Below, piece by piece: positions 13,488 through 26,400 of a stretch of 64,000 bases of DNA. Each line of letters begins with the position of its first letter. The stretch's first letter is position 1. The notes beneath the pieces are model-generated. The model saw nothing but the letters and a program-made list of their open reading frames with translations, did not search any database and was not told the DNA's origin. The translations under genes were made by a program, and so were the position numbers. Origin of the DNA: Linanthus parryae. Lineage: Eukaryota; Streptophyta; Magnoliopsida; Ericales; Polemoniaceae. The stretch lies in contig JALGPY010000003.1 in the NCBI GenBank assembly GCA_023055425.1, forward strand, positions 20,023,001-20,087,000. The letters run 5' to 3'.

Positions 13488-13652
13488 TACCAGTCCGTAT
13501 CAGCTCTTTCTTCTCATCTTATTTTTTTGACTCGTATCTGGGCCACTTTGACATGATTTGGATAGCAAAAAATGAAGATTTTTTTATACTTTTTTCACCA
13601 TACTATAGAGAAACTTTTACTCTACAACACCATGAAAAAATTATCAAAAAAA
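13488..13652. mobile_element. Stowaway-like MITE, left half, split by the CACTA insertion
   Basis: The sequence from TACCAGTCCGTATCAGCTC to TTATCAAAAAAA matches, with scattered substitutions, the first 60% of the intact MITE at 59743-60001, including TTTTTGACTCGTATCTGG and ACTTTTACTCTACAACACC. The remainder of the copy resumes at 55229, beyond the CACTA. Confidence 0.85.
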
Positions 13653-13960
13653 AACTACTAGAAAAATGGATTTTGGCCACACTAAATTTAGCCACTAATA
13701 ATTAATGTGGCAATAAGTAACACTAACCACAGTGGGTTCACGTGGTAAATTTATTTTAATATAGCCACGGTAATTAAGTAATTACCGTGGTTAAACTATA
13801 TTTTAGCCACGGTTATAAGTATTGGCGTGGCAATTCTTTCTCGTAACAAAATTGGCCACGGTTTTTCCCGTGACTATTCGGTTGAATTTCGCAAAAATAT
13901 AAAAAATTCAACCCGCCAAATTAAAGTGGGTTCGCGGTTCTAGCTATTTTCACGCAGTTC
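13653..13960. repeat. CACTA left TIR and subterminal repeat zone
   Basis: The TIR ACTACTAGAAAA is followed by copies of GCCAC, ACCGTGG and GCCACGG in both orientations (for example 13784-13792, 13804-13812, 13855-13863). In En/Spm such repeats bind the element's TNPA-type protein. Confidence 0.85.
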
Positions 13961-15952
13961 TAAAATAAATGAAAATCAGACCCTATTATCACCCAGAGCC
14001 AGATCGCCCTCGATCCCTATTCTGATTCTCATCTATCGCGTTCTCTCTCAACCGTTTCATTGTGAGATGAAGAGGTGATTAAGGGAATCGAAGTGGAATT
14101 GGAGTGGAAGGGTTTCAATCGATCAGAAGCACCCAGTTGCAGTTGCGTCGTCCTCTACCTCGTCTCGTCTATCGCGGTCTCTCTCAACGGTTTTGTCGTC
14201 CTCTTCCTCGTCTCGTCGTGCTCTTCCTCTCATCGTTTGCAGGTAAGTTCGCCTCCTCTTCTTCCTCATCTATTTTCTGTCTCTCTCCCTCTCTTTCTGA
14301 TTCCTACAGCTTCCTCTTCTTCCTCATCTATTTCATTTTCTTTTTTTTTACACATGTGTGTAGGTTTCAATTATGGAGTACCAGTAGTAGTATTGCTGAA
14401 ATTGTCTTCGTTCTTGGAAATTTATTTTATTTTTTTACTGATAATAATTGGTGTATGTTTGACTCTGAAACTTCCAACTCCAAAATTGACCATTCTACAA
14501 TGGGGGCGTTGAACTGTTGATTTTGCTTCCTATTTCTTTACAAGTAGAGTAGTTGATTAGAAGTTTCAAATTTTGACGGTCATTTGTCTGCTGTGAATTG
14601 GGATTTCTTTGAAAACCCTAGAATTTTGCTTAAAAAAGGCCCAATTTTTTTTAGGGCTGAGATGATGAACCTGCTGCTCATATTTGGAATTTGTTGCTTT
14701 AGGTGTTGTGTTATTGATTGGTTTGACATACTCTGGATCAGCTTCTTGCTAGAACAATCCTTTCAGGTTAGTGTTTGTTCATAGTTCTACTTTCCCCTAA
14801 TTCTGTCTTCGAACTACAGTTATTTGTTATTCCATAAATTTCAATTCTTTTCTTGATAAAGCAATTTAAGAACTCAAATTGCTCATGGGTCTTCTGTTTC
14901 ACCTTCTGATCTCAACATTTCCTATAGTAATCATCTGAGAATTGGATTAAAAAGATGTTGAAACCCTATTTTCTTTTTTTCTCCTTGGGCAGAATAATTT
15001 CACAGTAAAGGTTAATGCAAAGGAAGTGTTGGGTTGAATCTGTTCATTGTAGTGTATGATCTTGAGGGAAATTAGTATCAGTTGTTTGTCTGCGATTGTC
15101 TAATCTGCGTTTGTGTTAGTCTGAACCGTTGTCTTGAATCTGTTTGCTGTTCATTCAATATTCCCAGTACTATTGAATTGTTCTTGAATCTGTTCCTATA
15201 ATTAGCTTCAGCATTGGGAAACTTCATGTATGCTTTTGGTCCAGTTGATAATCAAATATGTCCAGTTCAGTTTAGCTTGAACTTGAAAGTTGACATCTAG
15301 TTTTGTGCTTCCACATGACATGCTTGTATAGAACAAACTTACATTAAGTTTTTTGTAGTGGTATTTTTGATTGTTTTGCTTGAGTTGAAAACAATATTCT
15401 TAAACCTGAAACTGGCGCTGATGTAGCAGTTACTGTGTTCTGTATCAAATGGAGCTAATTACTTAGAAGACTAGGACACTCTAGAAATTGGGTAGTGTGC
15501 TCTTCTTGAGGTGGCATGTGTTGTTTAAAAAAATTAGTCTCTCTCTAAACTTGAAGTCACTCTTTGTGATATTAATATCCAAAATTAATCTACCTGAATG
15601 AATAATCTCCAAAATTTTATTTGACGTTCATCGAGTAAGGAAAATGTGGCCTTCACGTTTGAATTTTGACAGATTATCTTTATTATGTATGTGAAGGAGA
15701 AATATATGAAATTGAGATGAAACTGGTTGTAGTGTTCGTATAAAGTAATATGCTTTACTTGGTATACTTAATAATCTATGTAATACAACAAACGTTATGC
15801 AACAGTACTTCAACCTATTAGTAGAAGTTGATACGATAACCAAGTATCCTAAGCGACTTATTGGATATAGTTACAATTCTTTCAAAGCAAATACGATATG
15901 TAGCTTATGAACGTTTGATGTGCATGTATTGCTACGTACATTTTCCACTGCG
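13961..15952 (+). other. CACTA internal leader region, no complete coding sequence
   Basis: Pyrimidine-rich DNA (14140-14340, with a CTTCTTCCTCATCTATTT unit seen twice) is followed by AT-rich sequence up to the transposase ATG at 15953. It probably holds the untranslated leader and leader introns of the transposon transcript. Two overlapping open frames at 14075-14520 are low-complexity Ser/Leu/Phe and not supported as genes. Confidence 0.5.
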
Positions 15953-17003
15953 ATGGATAAGTCTTGGATTCACCATCCAATAAGAGTTGATCATATATAT
16001 ATGACAGGGTGCAAATCTTTTTTAGATTTTGCATTTTCTAATAACAACGGTGCTCCTAAGATATATTGCCCCTGCAAGAAGTGCTTGAATATATGTTTTC
16101 AGGAGCGAGATGTGGTGGAAGAGCATATTATCATAAATGGATTCGGCCAAACTTACACTAATTATACTTATCATGGTAAGATCAAAGTAGGTAACACCAC
16201 AATGCTTGACGATGTGGTTGATAGAATGGGAGATTTAAGTGGAGATGATATGGAAGGGTTGATCCACGATGGTCTTGGAATACCTAGGCAAGGAAACTCG
16301 GGGCCTAATGAGGAAACACAATTTTTTTTTAAGTTGTTAAAAGATGCAGAACGGGAGTTATACCCAGGTTTTCTAACGTACAGCCTTCTGTCATTCTTAG
16401 TTCGAGTGTTACACACAAAAGCCTTGTTTGGGTGGAGTGATAAATCCTTAGATGTTTTACTAAAGTTATTGAATGACGCATTTCCCCAATGTCAGTTGCC
16501 TGCCTCAACTTACGAAGCGAAAAAGTTCCAAAGTGCCCTTAGTTTTGACTAAAAGAAGTATGACGCATGTCCGAGTGACTGCATGTTGTTTTGGAAAGAT
16601 AGTGCCCAAGGACAAGTGTGACTTCTGCCAGGCTTCAAGGTACAAGAAATTTGAAGGGGACACAGATGATGAGAGCTGGAAAGCTAAAAAAATTCCTGTA
16701 AAACAATTGCGTCACTTTCTGTTAAACCAAGGCTACAGAGGCTGTTCATGTGTAAGGAAACTGCATCATCAATGAGATGGCATGATGCAGAGCGCAAAAA
16801 TGATGCCCTCATGTGGCATCTGGAAGATTCACCTGCTTGGAAATCCTTTGATGAGGAACATCCTGATTTCGCTATGGAGCCCATAAATGTTCGACTGGGT
16901 CTTGCATCTGATGGTTTTAATCCCTACAGGACGATGAGTATCACTCACAGTACATGTCCTGTCCTTTTAGTCACATTGAATGGGCCCCCTGAATCTGGTT
17001 ATT
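15953..17003 (+). pseudogene. TNP2-type CACTA transposase, 5' part (interrupted by the Athila-type element)
   Basis: Starts at ATG 15953 (MDKSWIHHP). The N-terminus is the transposase-associated domain with the cysteine motif CPCKKC. It continues into the TNP2 transposase domain: DACPSDCMLFW-like cysteine region, MRWHDAERK, then NVRLGLASDGFNP. Damage: an in-frame TAA at 16550-16552 and frame changes near 16600 and 16720; the frame then stays open to the Gypsy insertion at 17003. The protein continues after the Gypsy element at 30531, with the target duplication TTATT at the junction. In intact CACTA elements this protein cuts the TIRs in the nucleus. Confidence 0.9.
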
Positions 17004-18581
17004 TGATGCGCAAACTAACGTGCTATCGCAAGTGTACGAATCTTGTAGTACCGGGTGCAATTAGACTCGGATTATCGTTCCCACGAGGACTGTTTCGGGT
17101 TTACTTACGTTGTCAGTTTCGGTTTTCCAAGAGTAGTAACCAGGAGGAGTTGGTTGTGATTGTAGTGACTAAACTAAAAACAGAATTTAAAAACGTAAAT
17201 ATTTTTGTGACGTTTTCTGAAATAAGCTGAATTTGTTGTAACGATAATAGATGAAGACTAGGCTCCAGGATCCCCTAGGGTTTCTACAGATTTCAGTTTA
17301 CGTTCGATTATGAAAACACTCAGCAGTTTCGGTATCTGTGCAACGTACCAGTTGTGCGGTGACTCTTCAGATTCCACACGTAATCCCGATCCTGCAAACT
17401 TTCGGATTCTTGTTAAGCTGCCTAAGTCTGCAGTCTCGGTGTAATCCTGTTAGGGTTTCTAACCTGTCCGAATGGCCCGGGTCAAATTCTCTAACAGTTG
17501 GTCTCACGTTTTTCGATGCTAGCCCTATCTCCCTTTCTCTGGTCGGTCTATCAGGGTAAGGTACTAAATCCTGGTTTTTCTTCCTAACCCTAACTTGACG
17601 TTTTCACCTACAAGCTCGGGTCTATAGCAATCCTGGGTGATCAATCCTATCATGCATATACGATAACAATCAAAACCAGAATAACAGATACAACTTGCTG
17701 AATTAAGACAATCATCATGAATCCATAAACGTAGTAATCATAAAATCTGAGTACGAAACCCTAGGTTCACCGAGAACCTAGGTGAAAAGTTTAGCTACGA
17801 CTAGACATAGTACAAAACGCAGTTTCTGAATATAAAGAGAGAGAACGAAATAAAACTAAGTCTTCGAATCTCGAATTGCGCTTTCGTGCTCTCCGTGAAT
17901 GCTCTGACTTGTCCTTCGGTTGTGCTGTGAATTGTGCTGTGTCTCCGGGATGTCCTCAAAACGAGTCTGAACGAGTCTTTAAATAGTGCTGTTTCCTGAA
18001 AACGCTTGAGCTCGAAATTACGGAATCTGCCATCGGTCCACCGTCTTTGACCAAAAGTCAAAACTGGCTGCGTATATACGCAGGGGTTGCGTATATACGC
18101 AACCAGGGCCCAACCAACATCCCCCACCACCCTCACTGCCTGTGTATATACGCATGGGCTGCGTATATACGCAGGCCGTGGGGGTAGGTGGGGCCCACTT
18201 GGTCCTCTGGTGGGCCAGGTCTGGTCCCCTGGGTCCCACTCCTCTGCCTGACGCTCCCGGTTTGCCTCTTCGGTGTACTTCTGCTTTTCCGTATTTCCGT
18301 CGTGTCCCGGTCTTGTGCACGTTTCCCGAGACGGTCCCGGCTTGGTCCCGGCACGCTTTCCGATGCACCTCCCGAACCTGTTCCTGAAAAGGCAACACGA
18401 ACGAAAACCCGCGATCATATCCAAATATAGCAAGAAATAAGCAGAAATCCAGCAAGTACAAATAAACGTCTCGTTCTAGATTCCCGAGGCATTCTAAGGC
18501 ATTTTCCGGCAAAAACCGCTAATTTCGACACAATTACTCGTGAAATCAGGCTAAAAGATAACCCCTAATTGGGCGTTATCA
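17004..18581 (-). repeat. 3' LTR of the Athila-type element
   Basis: Bounded by TGATGCGCAAAC and GGGCGTTATCA on the plus strand. It carries four copies (one with a mismatch) of the palindrome TGCGTATATACGCA, one more than the 5' LTR. Confidence 0.93.
18069..18173. repeat. Palindrome cluster TGCGTATATACGCA in the 3' LTR
   Basis: Perfect 14-mers at 18069-18082, 18088-18101 and 18160-18173, with a one-mismatch copy at 18141-18154. Starts within each pair are 19 bp apart. Confidence 0.9.
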
Positions 18582-18597
18582 AATACCCCCGCACTAA
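18582..18597 (-). other. Polypurine tract of the Athila-type element
   Basis: On the minus strand the sequence abutting the 3' LTR reads TTTAGTGCGGGGGTATT, the expected plus-strand primer tract. Its place fixes the element's orientation. Confidence 0.75.
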
Positions 18598-20494
18598 ACA
18601 TTGCTCGTCCCGAGCAATCCTGCCAACTCTAGCCTGCATTTCTGTCCTCATGACTGACTCTGTACATACCCTACCATTGCATACGCTTTCTAACCGAACC
18701 TTTCAACCGGACGACTCGATAGAAAAACTGACTCAGATAGAATATACACAGACTCAAACGACTCAAAACAGACTAGTGACAAAAATATTTTTGGCGAGAT
18801 CGGGCAACCTCAAAAACATAAACAGTGTGTCCTCGTGATCTATTCCTTTTCAGAATCTACTTCCCTGCAAGCGATCGGTAAGTCTGAACAGATTTATATG
18901 GTGGATTTAAGCACTGGACCGAAGTACTATTAATTTGGTTATCAAACTGAGCAAATCCCTAGCTAACTTACCATCCGAGCTGTTTCCGAAAGGATCTATG
19001 TCTAATCAGGTAGGATAGATATACGTATCAAGGTACGGCATAATCCTACATGTTATGACATTCTCACAATTTACCAAACTCACACCCCTCACCGAGATCC
19101 CGAAAAACTGCCCGAAACACCTAAGTTCCTTCTTTCCCAATTCTCCTGTCCCCCGGTGTGTCTTCGCCGTGCTCGCGGCCACAAATGTGAAGCGGTGCAA
19201 AACGTCTCGAAAATTGTGCCACTCACTCAGCTTTTTAACAAAAACACAAAAAACACTAAAAACTGGATCATAATAATTTTTCTTTTCTTTTTCTTTTTTT
19301 CTTCTTTTTTTTATATTATTTTTTTTCTTATATTATTTTTTTTTAACACAACTATATACACACGTATACGAATATCAACAATACGAAACTGACTAAAGCT
19401 GAGTGAGTGAAAATAAATCTCTGTCGTGGGGTACGTAAAATGTCCTTATGTGAAGTACCCCCACACTAATCCTGAAGCGCTGATCCTGTAGTCGAGATAA
19501 TACTGTGCAGTCCCACCGAACCTCCTCATCACCAAAGATGTAGAAAAACGGCACAACCACCAATTGACCCTACAACCCCCCGGAACCCCGTTTTGTGCGA
19601 AAGATACTCGCACGCGACTAACTCCTCCTGTGGTCACTATGTAATGAAGTGATCCACCTCCGCAAATTAATGCACTGTCGCCTCTCACTCACCCTGTCCT
19701 TCCCTCGAAAAACGTGTCAAAATCGAAACTGTCCAAAGCTGATAACTCATGAAGCTCCCCTATCTAAAACCTGTCCCTACTCACTCCCTCCGTCATAACA
19801 CGTAGAATAGCCAACTATCGACTGATGAGGTCTCAAAGAAAGCCGCCTAGGCTAAAGTGGCTACAAAGAAAGAGGGTACATGGCTTCAAACGGGTTGACT
19901 AATTGGACCTAGGGGTAAGAAACAGGACGTGAGGTCCCTTGATAGCCAGTCACTACACCGAAAAATGCGATGACCGTGACGGCGCCCGTGGGCGGGTTGT
20001 CGACTACCTATGTGACGGTGGTGTAGCAACTAGTCGGATTTTTCGCTCAGTTGATAATTACTTGCGGATTCCAAAGGTCACTGGCTCTCACCTATCTACT
20101 ATACCTCGGTGCAAGTTTTCTTCTCTTTCAAAGGATTAAAACTCAATTTCTTCACTGTTTTCGTTAACTCGATTGCCCTTTCTCAAAATTTTCTGATTTT
20201 AAACTTTTTTTTTTTTTTGAAAAATAATTTATACTTGCTGTTTGCGTATATACGCAGGTCTGCGTATATACCCAACCAGCTGCATAAAAAAATTTTAATT
20301 TTTCAATTTTTTTTTTTTTTTTTATATACAATGCATGGCCAGAATGATTATGGTGGGTTGACTCAAATAAAGAAAATATGCAGACTCAAAAATAAAATAA
20401 AAAAATAAAAATAAATACGAAAAAACGTGCAGACCGGGTTAATGCAGACACGACTACCACCCCCCCACTAAGAGGTGGCATGCCCTCATGGCAC
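18598..20494. other. Athila-type element, non-coding 3' region
   Basis: No coding signal. It holds a T-rich tract (about 19270-19345), poly-T near 20206 and 20307, and one palindrome pair (20243-20274). It lies between the env-like ORF and the 3' LTR. Confidence 0.6.
20243..20274. repeat. Palindrome pair TGCGTATATACGCA, 3' of the env-like ORF
   Basis: A perfect copy at 20243-20256 and a one-mismatch copy (TGCGTATATACCCA) at 20261-20274, starts 18 bp apart. Confidence 0.88.
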
Positions 20495-22309
20495 TCACTC
20501 GTCCGGAAAAAATGTCGGGTCTGACCCGGTCTCGGACTTACCGGATATGCTACCCGGCGAGCTCCTCTCTGAATCAGTCCTAAACACCGGCTGACGTGCC
20601 CGTGTACGGGGCCGGTAATCCGAGGACTGCGACTCGGACCCAGTCCAACTGCTAGGAGGCTGGGATCGCAAAGTCGTCCTGCCACTCGAATGCTGCTGAG
20701 TACGGGCCCCAGTCTGCTGGGTACGGGTCCCAGTCTGACGACCTGTAGGCTGCCGGGATCGTGTCCCAGGCTGCCGTCTCTCCTGCCTGGCAGGTGGCGG
20801 TGATGGCTGAGTCGGTGGAGGTGGCTGGGTCGGGGGTGGCGGAGCAGACGTGCACTCGCTAGAGTCCCCGTCATCCGACCATCCCTCGATAAAGCTGCTG
20901 GAGTAGGTGGGTGGGAAATATAGCGGAAGTGGCGGGTCTCGGCTTGCGTGCCGAGCCCCATCCCGCTGCTCCTCTCGAATACTAGCTAGGGCAGCCTGGG
21001 TGTCCTTGGTCACCTTCCGCTAAGTCCGGCGGATATGCGTCAACGCTCTCCAAATCTTGCCCGCTCCCGCAAACACCTTCTCTCCTATGGACTTGCGTCC
21101 GCCCTGACAGCCCTCAAATCTCTCATCCACTCGGGCCAGTCTACGGGGCGGGGCCGGTCTAGCTCGTGGGGTCGGGTTGGCCCGTGGGGCCGGCTGCTCT
21201 CTCTGATGGGCAGGCTGAGGCAGGGCATTCCTCTCAGTCCCCTGCCTACTCGACTCGGGCCGCTCACTCTCTCTAGTAGTACGGCATCGCCGAAGTCCGG
21301 CCGATGCCTGGCGACTGACTGGTCGCTCCTGAGTCGACCTCCTCCTAGGGGCAGGGGCAGGGGCAGGAGCCGGGTCCTCCTCCATAAAATCGTCATCCTC
21401 ATCGAGGTCAACGACTGGCGGAGGTGGGCCCGGGTGACGAGAAATAAGCTTCCTATAAGGCCGTGGCACAGGAGGCTGTAGGTCACCCTCTAAATCATCC
21501 ATCGGAACCTCATAATCCCGCGCCAGTTTGGCAATGAGGTTGGCGTACCCCAATCCCTTATGGCTACCGGAGCAGTTCCGCTCCATCATATACACCCAAA
21601 TCCGACGAGGAATGTCAACCTCTCGTCTCAGAACAAGGCAATAGACTAAGAGTACGTACTCGAAGTCAAGGTAGGTAAAGTGTTTAATACCTACGACCCT
21701 GTTAACTACCCACTCGGCCCACCACCGTGGCGGGCCAGCAATAAAACGAGAATGCAATTTCTTGCCTATCTCGCCTGGCCCCTCTCTCTCGAAATGGGCA
21801 CCCGGGTGCCCCCCAGTTACAACCCGCAAAAGCTCAGCATCGTTAGGCGGGTAATCAGCGCACTCAGCATATGCGCACGAGATATGGCGCATCGGAATCT
21901 GATACGCTTGGCGGTAGGTATCCGCCGTGAGCAACATAAACGTACGCCGCATATAGACCCAACGGACATCCCCATTGGCTTCCCCCTCCCCCTTGTGCAT
22001 GAGGTTTGTGTAGAACTCACGCACCAAGTCAGTATCGGACAAGTCCGGAAACCCCGCTAGGGACGTCCCGAAAATGTCCGGTCGACTCGCATAAGCGGCC
22101 ATCTCTGGCGGCATGTAAGTATGGTCGACCTCAAACTGGTAGTCTATGGGAATGCTATGCCCCATTTTGGTCCCGGTCATAAAGTAATGTTGGGCATGAT
22201 GATTGACGAACCTAAAGCTGTCAAACATCAAAGGGGTAAGCTCAGCCGCCTCATAATCAGTAGGGATGTCATCCCGGTTAGGGTCTACGACGGGCACATG
22301 AAACTCCAT
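20495..22309 (-). pseudogene. Athila env-like / plant-transposon-domain ORF with one TAG
   Basis: Starts at ATG 22309 (MEFHVPVVDPN), in a frame open from 22375. It stays open to a TAG at 21020-21022, then continues in the same frame to 20495: about 429 residues before the stop and about 175 after it. The segment around VREFYTNL through WVYMMERNCSGS resembles the 'putative plant transposon protein' domain of extra ORFs in Athila-like elements. The rest is Pro/Arg/Ser-rich with a DLDEDDDFMEEDP acidic run. No obvious transmembrane or signal peptide is seen, so an envelope role is not supported by this sequence. The position between pol and the 3' LTR is as in Athila. Confidence 0.6.
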
Positions 22310-23409
22310 AACAGACCAAAATCTCGAAAAACGTGCCGACTCGGGAAATAGAGCAAAAACGTGAAACGTGCACAAAAATAGTGTGTCTCAATACATAATC
22401 CTCCTAAGATCTACCAGAGGTCCACACGGCAAGTGCCGCTCCAAATGCAAAATTACCGAAAATAACGGGCCCGGCTACGGGCCGCGCCAAAACGGAAAAT
22501 AAATCGAGGGATGAGATTTTCGACCTTCCCTAAACAGGGGTGAAGATCGGAGATTCTGCCCGGAAAGTCGCCGGAAAACCGCCGGTGGTCGCCGGAAAAG
22601 TCGCCGGAAAAGTCAACTGACCGGAATTGAATTCCGAGCCCACCAAATTGAAGCCCTCGATCTCCTCGTTCACGTTCCCTTGTACGGATTTTGCTAGTTC
22701 TTGTTCTAACACCTTCGAATCTGCACTTTTCCTCAAGAACACCTCACTTTTTGATGGAATTTGCCAGCTCGATTTTCGCTTGTTTCCGGATTTTGATGGA
22801 TGAATCTTGCTCCTTGCGACGAGGGGATTCCAGAAATGTGCCCGGATTTTGATTTGGAGGTCCGGGCCAAAATTTGTGTTCTTAAAGTGAGAGGAAATGG
22901 AGGTAGAGAGAGAAAGGGAGGTGCCAACAATGGCTACCCCTCCCCCCTCTCTTGGTTATAACCTAATTGGTCAAAATGACCAAAATACCCCCGGGGTTTT
23001 GAAAATTTTCGAATTTTTTTTTTCTCTTTTCCTGTTTACGTATATACGCAACCCCTGCGTATATACCCAACAAGAAAACAACCAAAAAAAGAAAAAAAAT
23101 TCATTTTTGCCCCACAGGTTGCGTATATACGCAGGGGCTGCGTATATACGCAACCCGAGGCAAAATAATTTTTTTTTTCAAAACTTCTCTCTTCCCCTGC
23201 TTTCCTGGTCTTGGCTGTTTTGGATGATACTGTCTCTGCACACTTTCAAATTCAAAGTCAAAAACCCGCTCATCTCGCCTCTCTCGAAAATTCAGAACTG
23301 TTATAATAACGTAATAACTAACAAAACTAAATAAATGAACGATAAATTTTGGGTTGCCTCCCAAACAGCGCCTTGTGATTTACGGTCGACGGCCCGACCT
23401 TGTTACCTC
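22310..23409. other. Spacer between pol and the env-like ORF
   Basis: Non-coding, with a small GCCGGAAAA repeat run near 22555-22610 and the palindrome cluster 23037-23152. Sense transcription is minus strand. Confidence 0.6.
23037..23152. repeat. Two palindrome pairs TGCGTATATACGCA, 5' of the env-like ORF
   Basis: Copies at 23037-23050 (one mismatch), 23056-23069 (one mismatch), 23120-23133 and 23139-23152 (both perfect). Starts within a pair are 19 bp apart in both cases. Confidence 0.9.
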
Positions 23410-26400
23410 TCACGGGTCATCAAAATAGACCGGGTCTATTTTGACGACTTCGGCGGTCTCGAGATACGGCTTGATCCGGTTCCCGTTTACCCTGAAACTG
23501 GAGTTGTCTTTTGGATTATCAAGCTCGAATGCCCCCCAGGCAAAAATCTGCTTAATGATGAACGGTCCCGACCAACGAGACCTCAACTTCCCTGGAAAGA
23601 ACCGCATCCGGGTATTGTAGAGAAGCACTTTGTCGCCTTCGTTAAACTGCTTTGGCGTGATACGGTTATCATGCCACTTCTTTGTCTTCTCTTTGTAAAT
23701 TTTGGCGCTCTCGAAAGCCGTTCTGCGGAATTCCTCCAATTCTAGCAGTGCCATCTTCCTCTTATCCCCTGCTAGATTCTGGTCCAGGTTCAGCAGTTTG
23801 ATGGCCCAATACGCCTTGTGCTCCAGTTCCACCGGTAAGTGGCACGCTTTCCCAAAAACGAGATGGTACGGTGACATTCCCAGCGGTGTTTTGAAAGCTG
23901 TCCTGTAGGCCCAGAGCGCATCGTCTAGTCTGACGGACCAATCCTTTCGGCCGAGATTCACTGTTTTCTCGAGTATGCTCTTGATCTCTCGATTCGACAC
24001 CTCGGCTTGCCCGTTCGTCTGCGGATGGTAAGGTAACGAGACTTTATGAACTGACACGCCGTATTGTTTCAGGACTTTCGCAAAAACCCGGTTGATGAAG
24101 TGAGATCCCTCGTCGCTGATCATTGCCCTGGGAGTCCCGAAACGAGTGAAAACGTTGCGTTTCAGAAAACGCTCAACGGTAGCTGCATCGTTTTTCTGAC
24201 ACGCGATCGCTTCGATCCACTTTGTCACATAATCTACTGCCAGCAGAATGTAAAGATTCCCCATCGAGGACGGGAACGGACCCATGAAGTCAATCCCCCA
24301 TACATCAAATGGCTCTACCTCCTGCCACACTGTCATCGGCATCTCGTCCCGGTGTGACGTGTTTCCTGTCCTCTGGCACCTATCGCATCCCTGCACATAG
24401 TCGTGACAGTCTTTGAAGATTGTCGGCCAGAAAAACCTGGACTGCAGTATTTTATGCGCTGTTCGCGTTCCCCCAAAATGACCCCCACACTGTGATGAGT
24501 GGCAGTGTCGGATCACGTTCCAGGCCTCGTGGGTCGGGATACACCTTCTCAGGATGTTGTCGGCCCCCTGTTTGAACAAGTACGGGTCGTCCCATAAATA
24601 CTGTCGACTTTCGGCAATGAACTTTTTCCGCTGCGACGGGGTGAGATCCTCGGGAAGCGTGCCAGTTACCAAATAGTTGGCTATGGCATAGTACCACGGT
24701 CTCCCGATTTTGACTGCCATGATGTGCTCGTCCGGGAAGTTTTCCTTGATCGGCACCGGGTCCACCTTCGCGTTTTCAAGTCTGGATAGGTGATCCGCTA
24801 CCACGTTCTCAACTCCCTCCTTGTCCCGGATTTCCACATCGAATTCCTGCATCAGTAGTACCCACCTCAACAGTCTCGGTTTTGCGTCCTTCTTGTCCAG
24901 CAGGTATTTCAGAGCACTATGGTCGGTAAAAACGATAACTTTTGACCCGACCAAATAGGGCCTGAATTTGTCCAGTGCATACACCACAGCCAGCAGTTCC
25001 TTCTCTGTCGTGCCATAGTTGAGCTGGGCATCGTTGAGTACCCGGCTCGCATAATAAATGACGTGGCATACCTTATCCTTTCGCTGTCCTAAAACTGCCC
25101 CGACTGCGTAGTCGCTGGCGTCACACATTAGCTCAAACGGGAGTGACCAATCTGGCGTGGTTATAACCGGGGCTGTGGTCAGCTTCTCTTTCAAGTGGTC
25201 AAAAGCTTGCCGACATGCTGCGTCGAAATCAAAGGGTACGTCTTTTCCGAGTAACGCGCAAAGTGGCTTTGTGATCTTGGGAAAGTCCTTGATGAATCTT
25301 CGCTAAAATCCTGCATGTCCCAGAAAACTTTTGATCGCCCTTACGTTCGTCGGGTATGGAAGCTGCTTTATCACCTCAATCTTAGCCCTGTCCACCTCGA
25401 GTCCCTTGCTAGAAATTCTGTGACCCAGCACGATCCCCTCGGTGACCATAAAGTGACACTTTTCCCAATTGAGCACCAAATTCGCCTTCTTGCATCGGAT
25501 CAGAACCTGGCCCAAATGGAACAGGCAGTCATCGAAACTGTCCCCGAAGAGTGAAAAGTCGTCCATGAAGACCTCCAGATTTTTCTCGATCATGTCGGAA
25601 AAAATCGCCATCATACATCTCTGGAACGTGGCAGGAGCATTACACAACCCGAACGGCATGCGTCGAAACGCGAACGTACCGTACGGGCAGGTAAACGTCG
25701 TCTTTTCCTGATCCTCCGGGGCTATGCAAATCTGGTTGTACCCGGAATACCCGTCCAGAAAACAGTAGTAGGCGTGATGGGCGAGCCGGTCCAGCATCTG
25801 GTCCATGAATGGCAGCGGGAAGTGGTCTTTCAGTGTTGCATCGTTTAGCCTCCGATAGTCCATGCAGATCCGCCAGCCCGTAACGGTGCGCTGCGCAATC
25901 TGCTCCTGATCGTTACTCTGCACCACCGTAATACCCCCCTTCTTGGGCACGCACTGGACCGGGCTGATCCACGTGCTGTCCGATATGGGGTAGATGATTC
26001 CTGCTTCCAGCCACTTCATGACCTCTTTTCGCACAACGTCCTTCATGTTCGGATTCAGTCTCCGCTGGGGCTGAATCACCGGTTTCTTGCCTTCTTCAAT
26101 TCGGATCTTGTGCATGCAGTAGGAGGGGCTGATCCCCTTGATATCTGCAATCGTCCAGGCGATTGCTTCCTTATTCTCTCGCAATACTTCCAGCAGTTTC
26201 TGCTCCTGTTCCTGAGATAAACGAGACGAAACAATTACGGGCAGAGTACTATTTTCACCAATATACGCATACCTGAGATGGCTCGGGAGCGGTTTCAGCT
26301 CCAGTGCGGGTGGTTCCTTGAGTGACGGGACCAGAATCATCTTTTGCCCGCCGTCTTCGTCCCGGTGCAAAGTGGTCCAGTCTTCGGCTCTCATGGCGTG

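Noticed and set aside
13472..13705. 77-residue open frame
   Set aside because: Spans the MITE half and the CACTA left TIR; an artefact of the junction.
14075..14520. Two overlapping open frames of about 140 residues
   Set aside because: Pyrimidine-rich leader DNA gives long open frames in two frames; low-complexity composition and no motif.
18133..18512. Several overlapping open frames in both Athila LTRs (also 29769-30461)
   Set aside because: GC-rich LTR sequence gives long frames on both strands; the same frames recur in both LTRs and have no domain.
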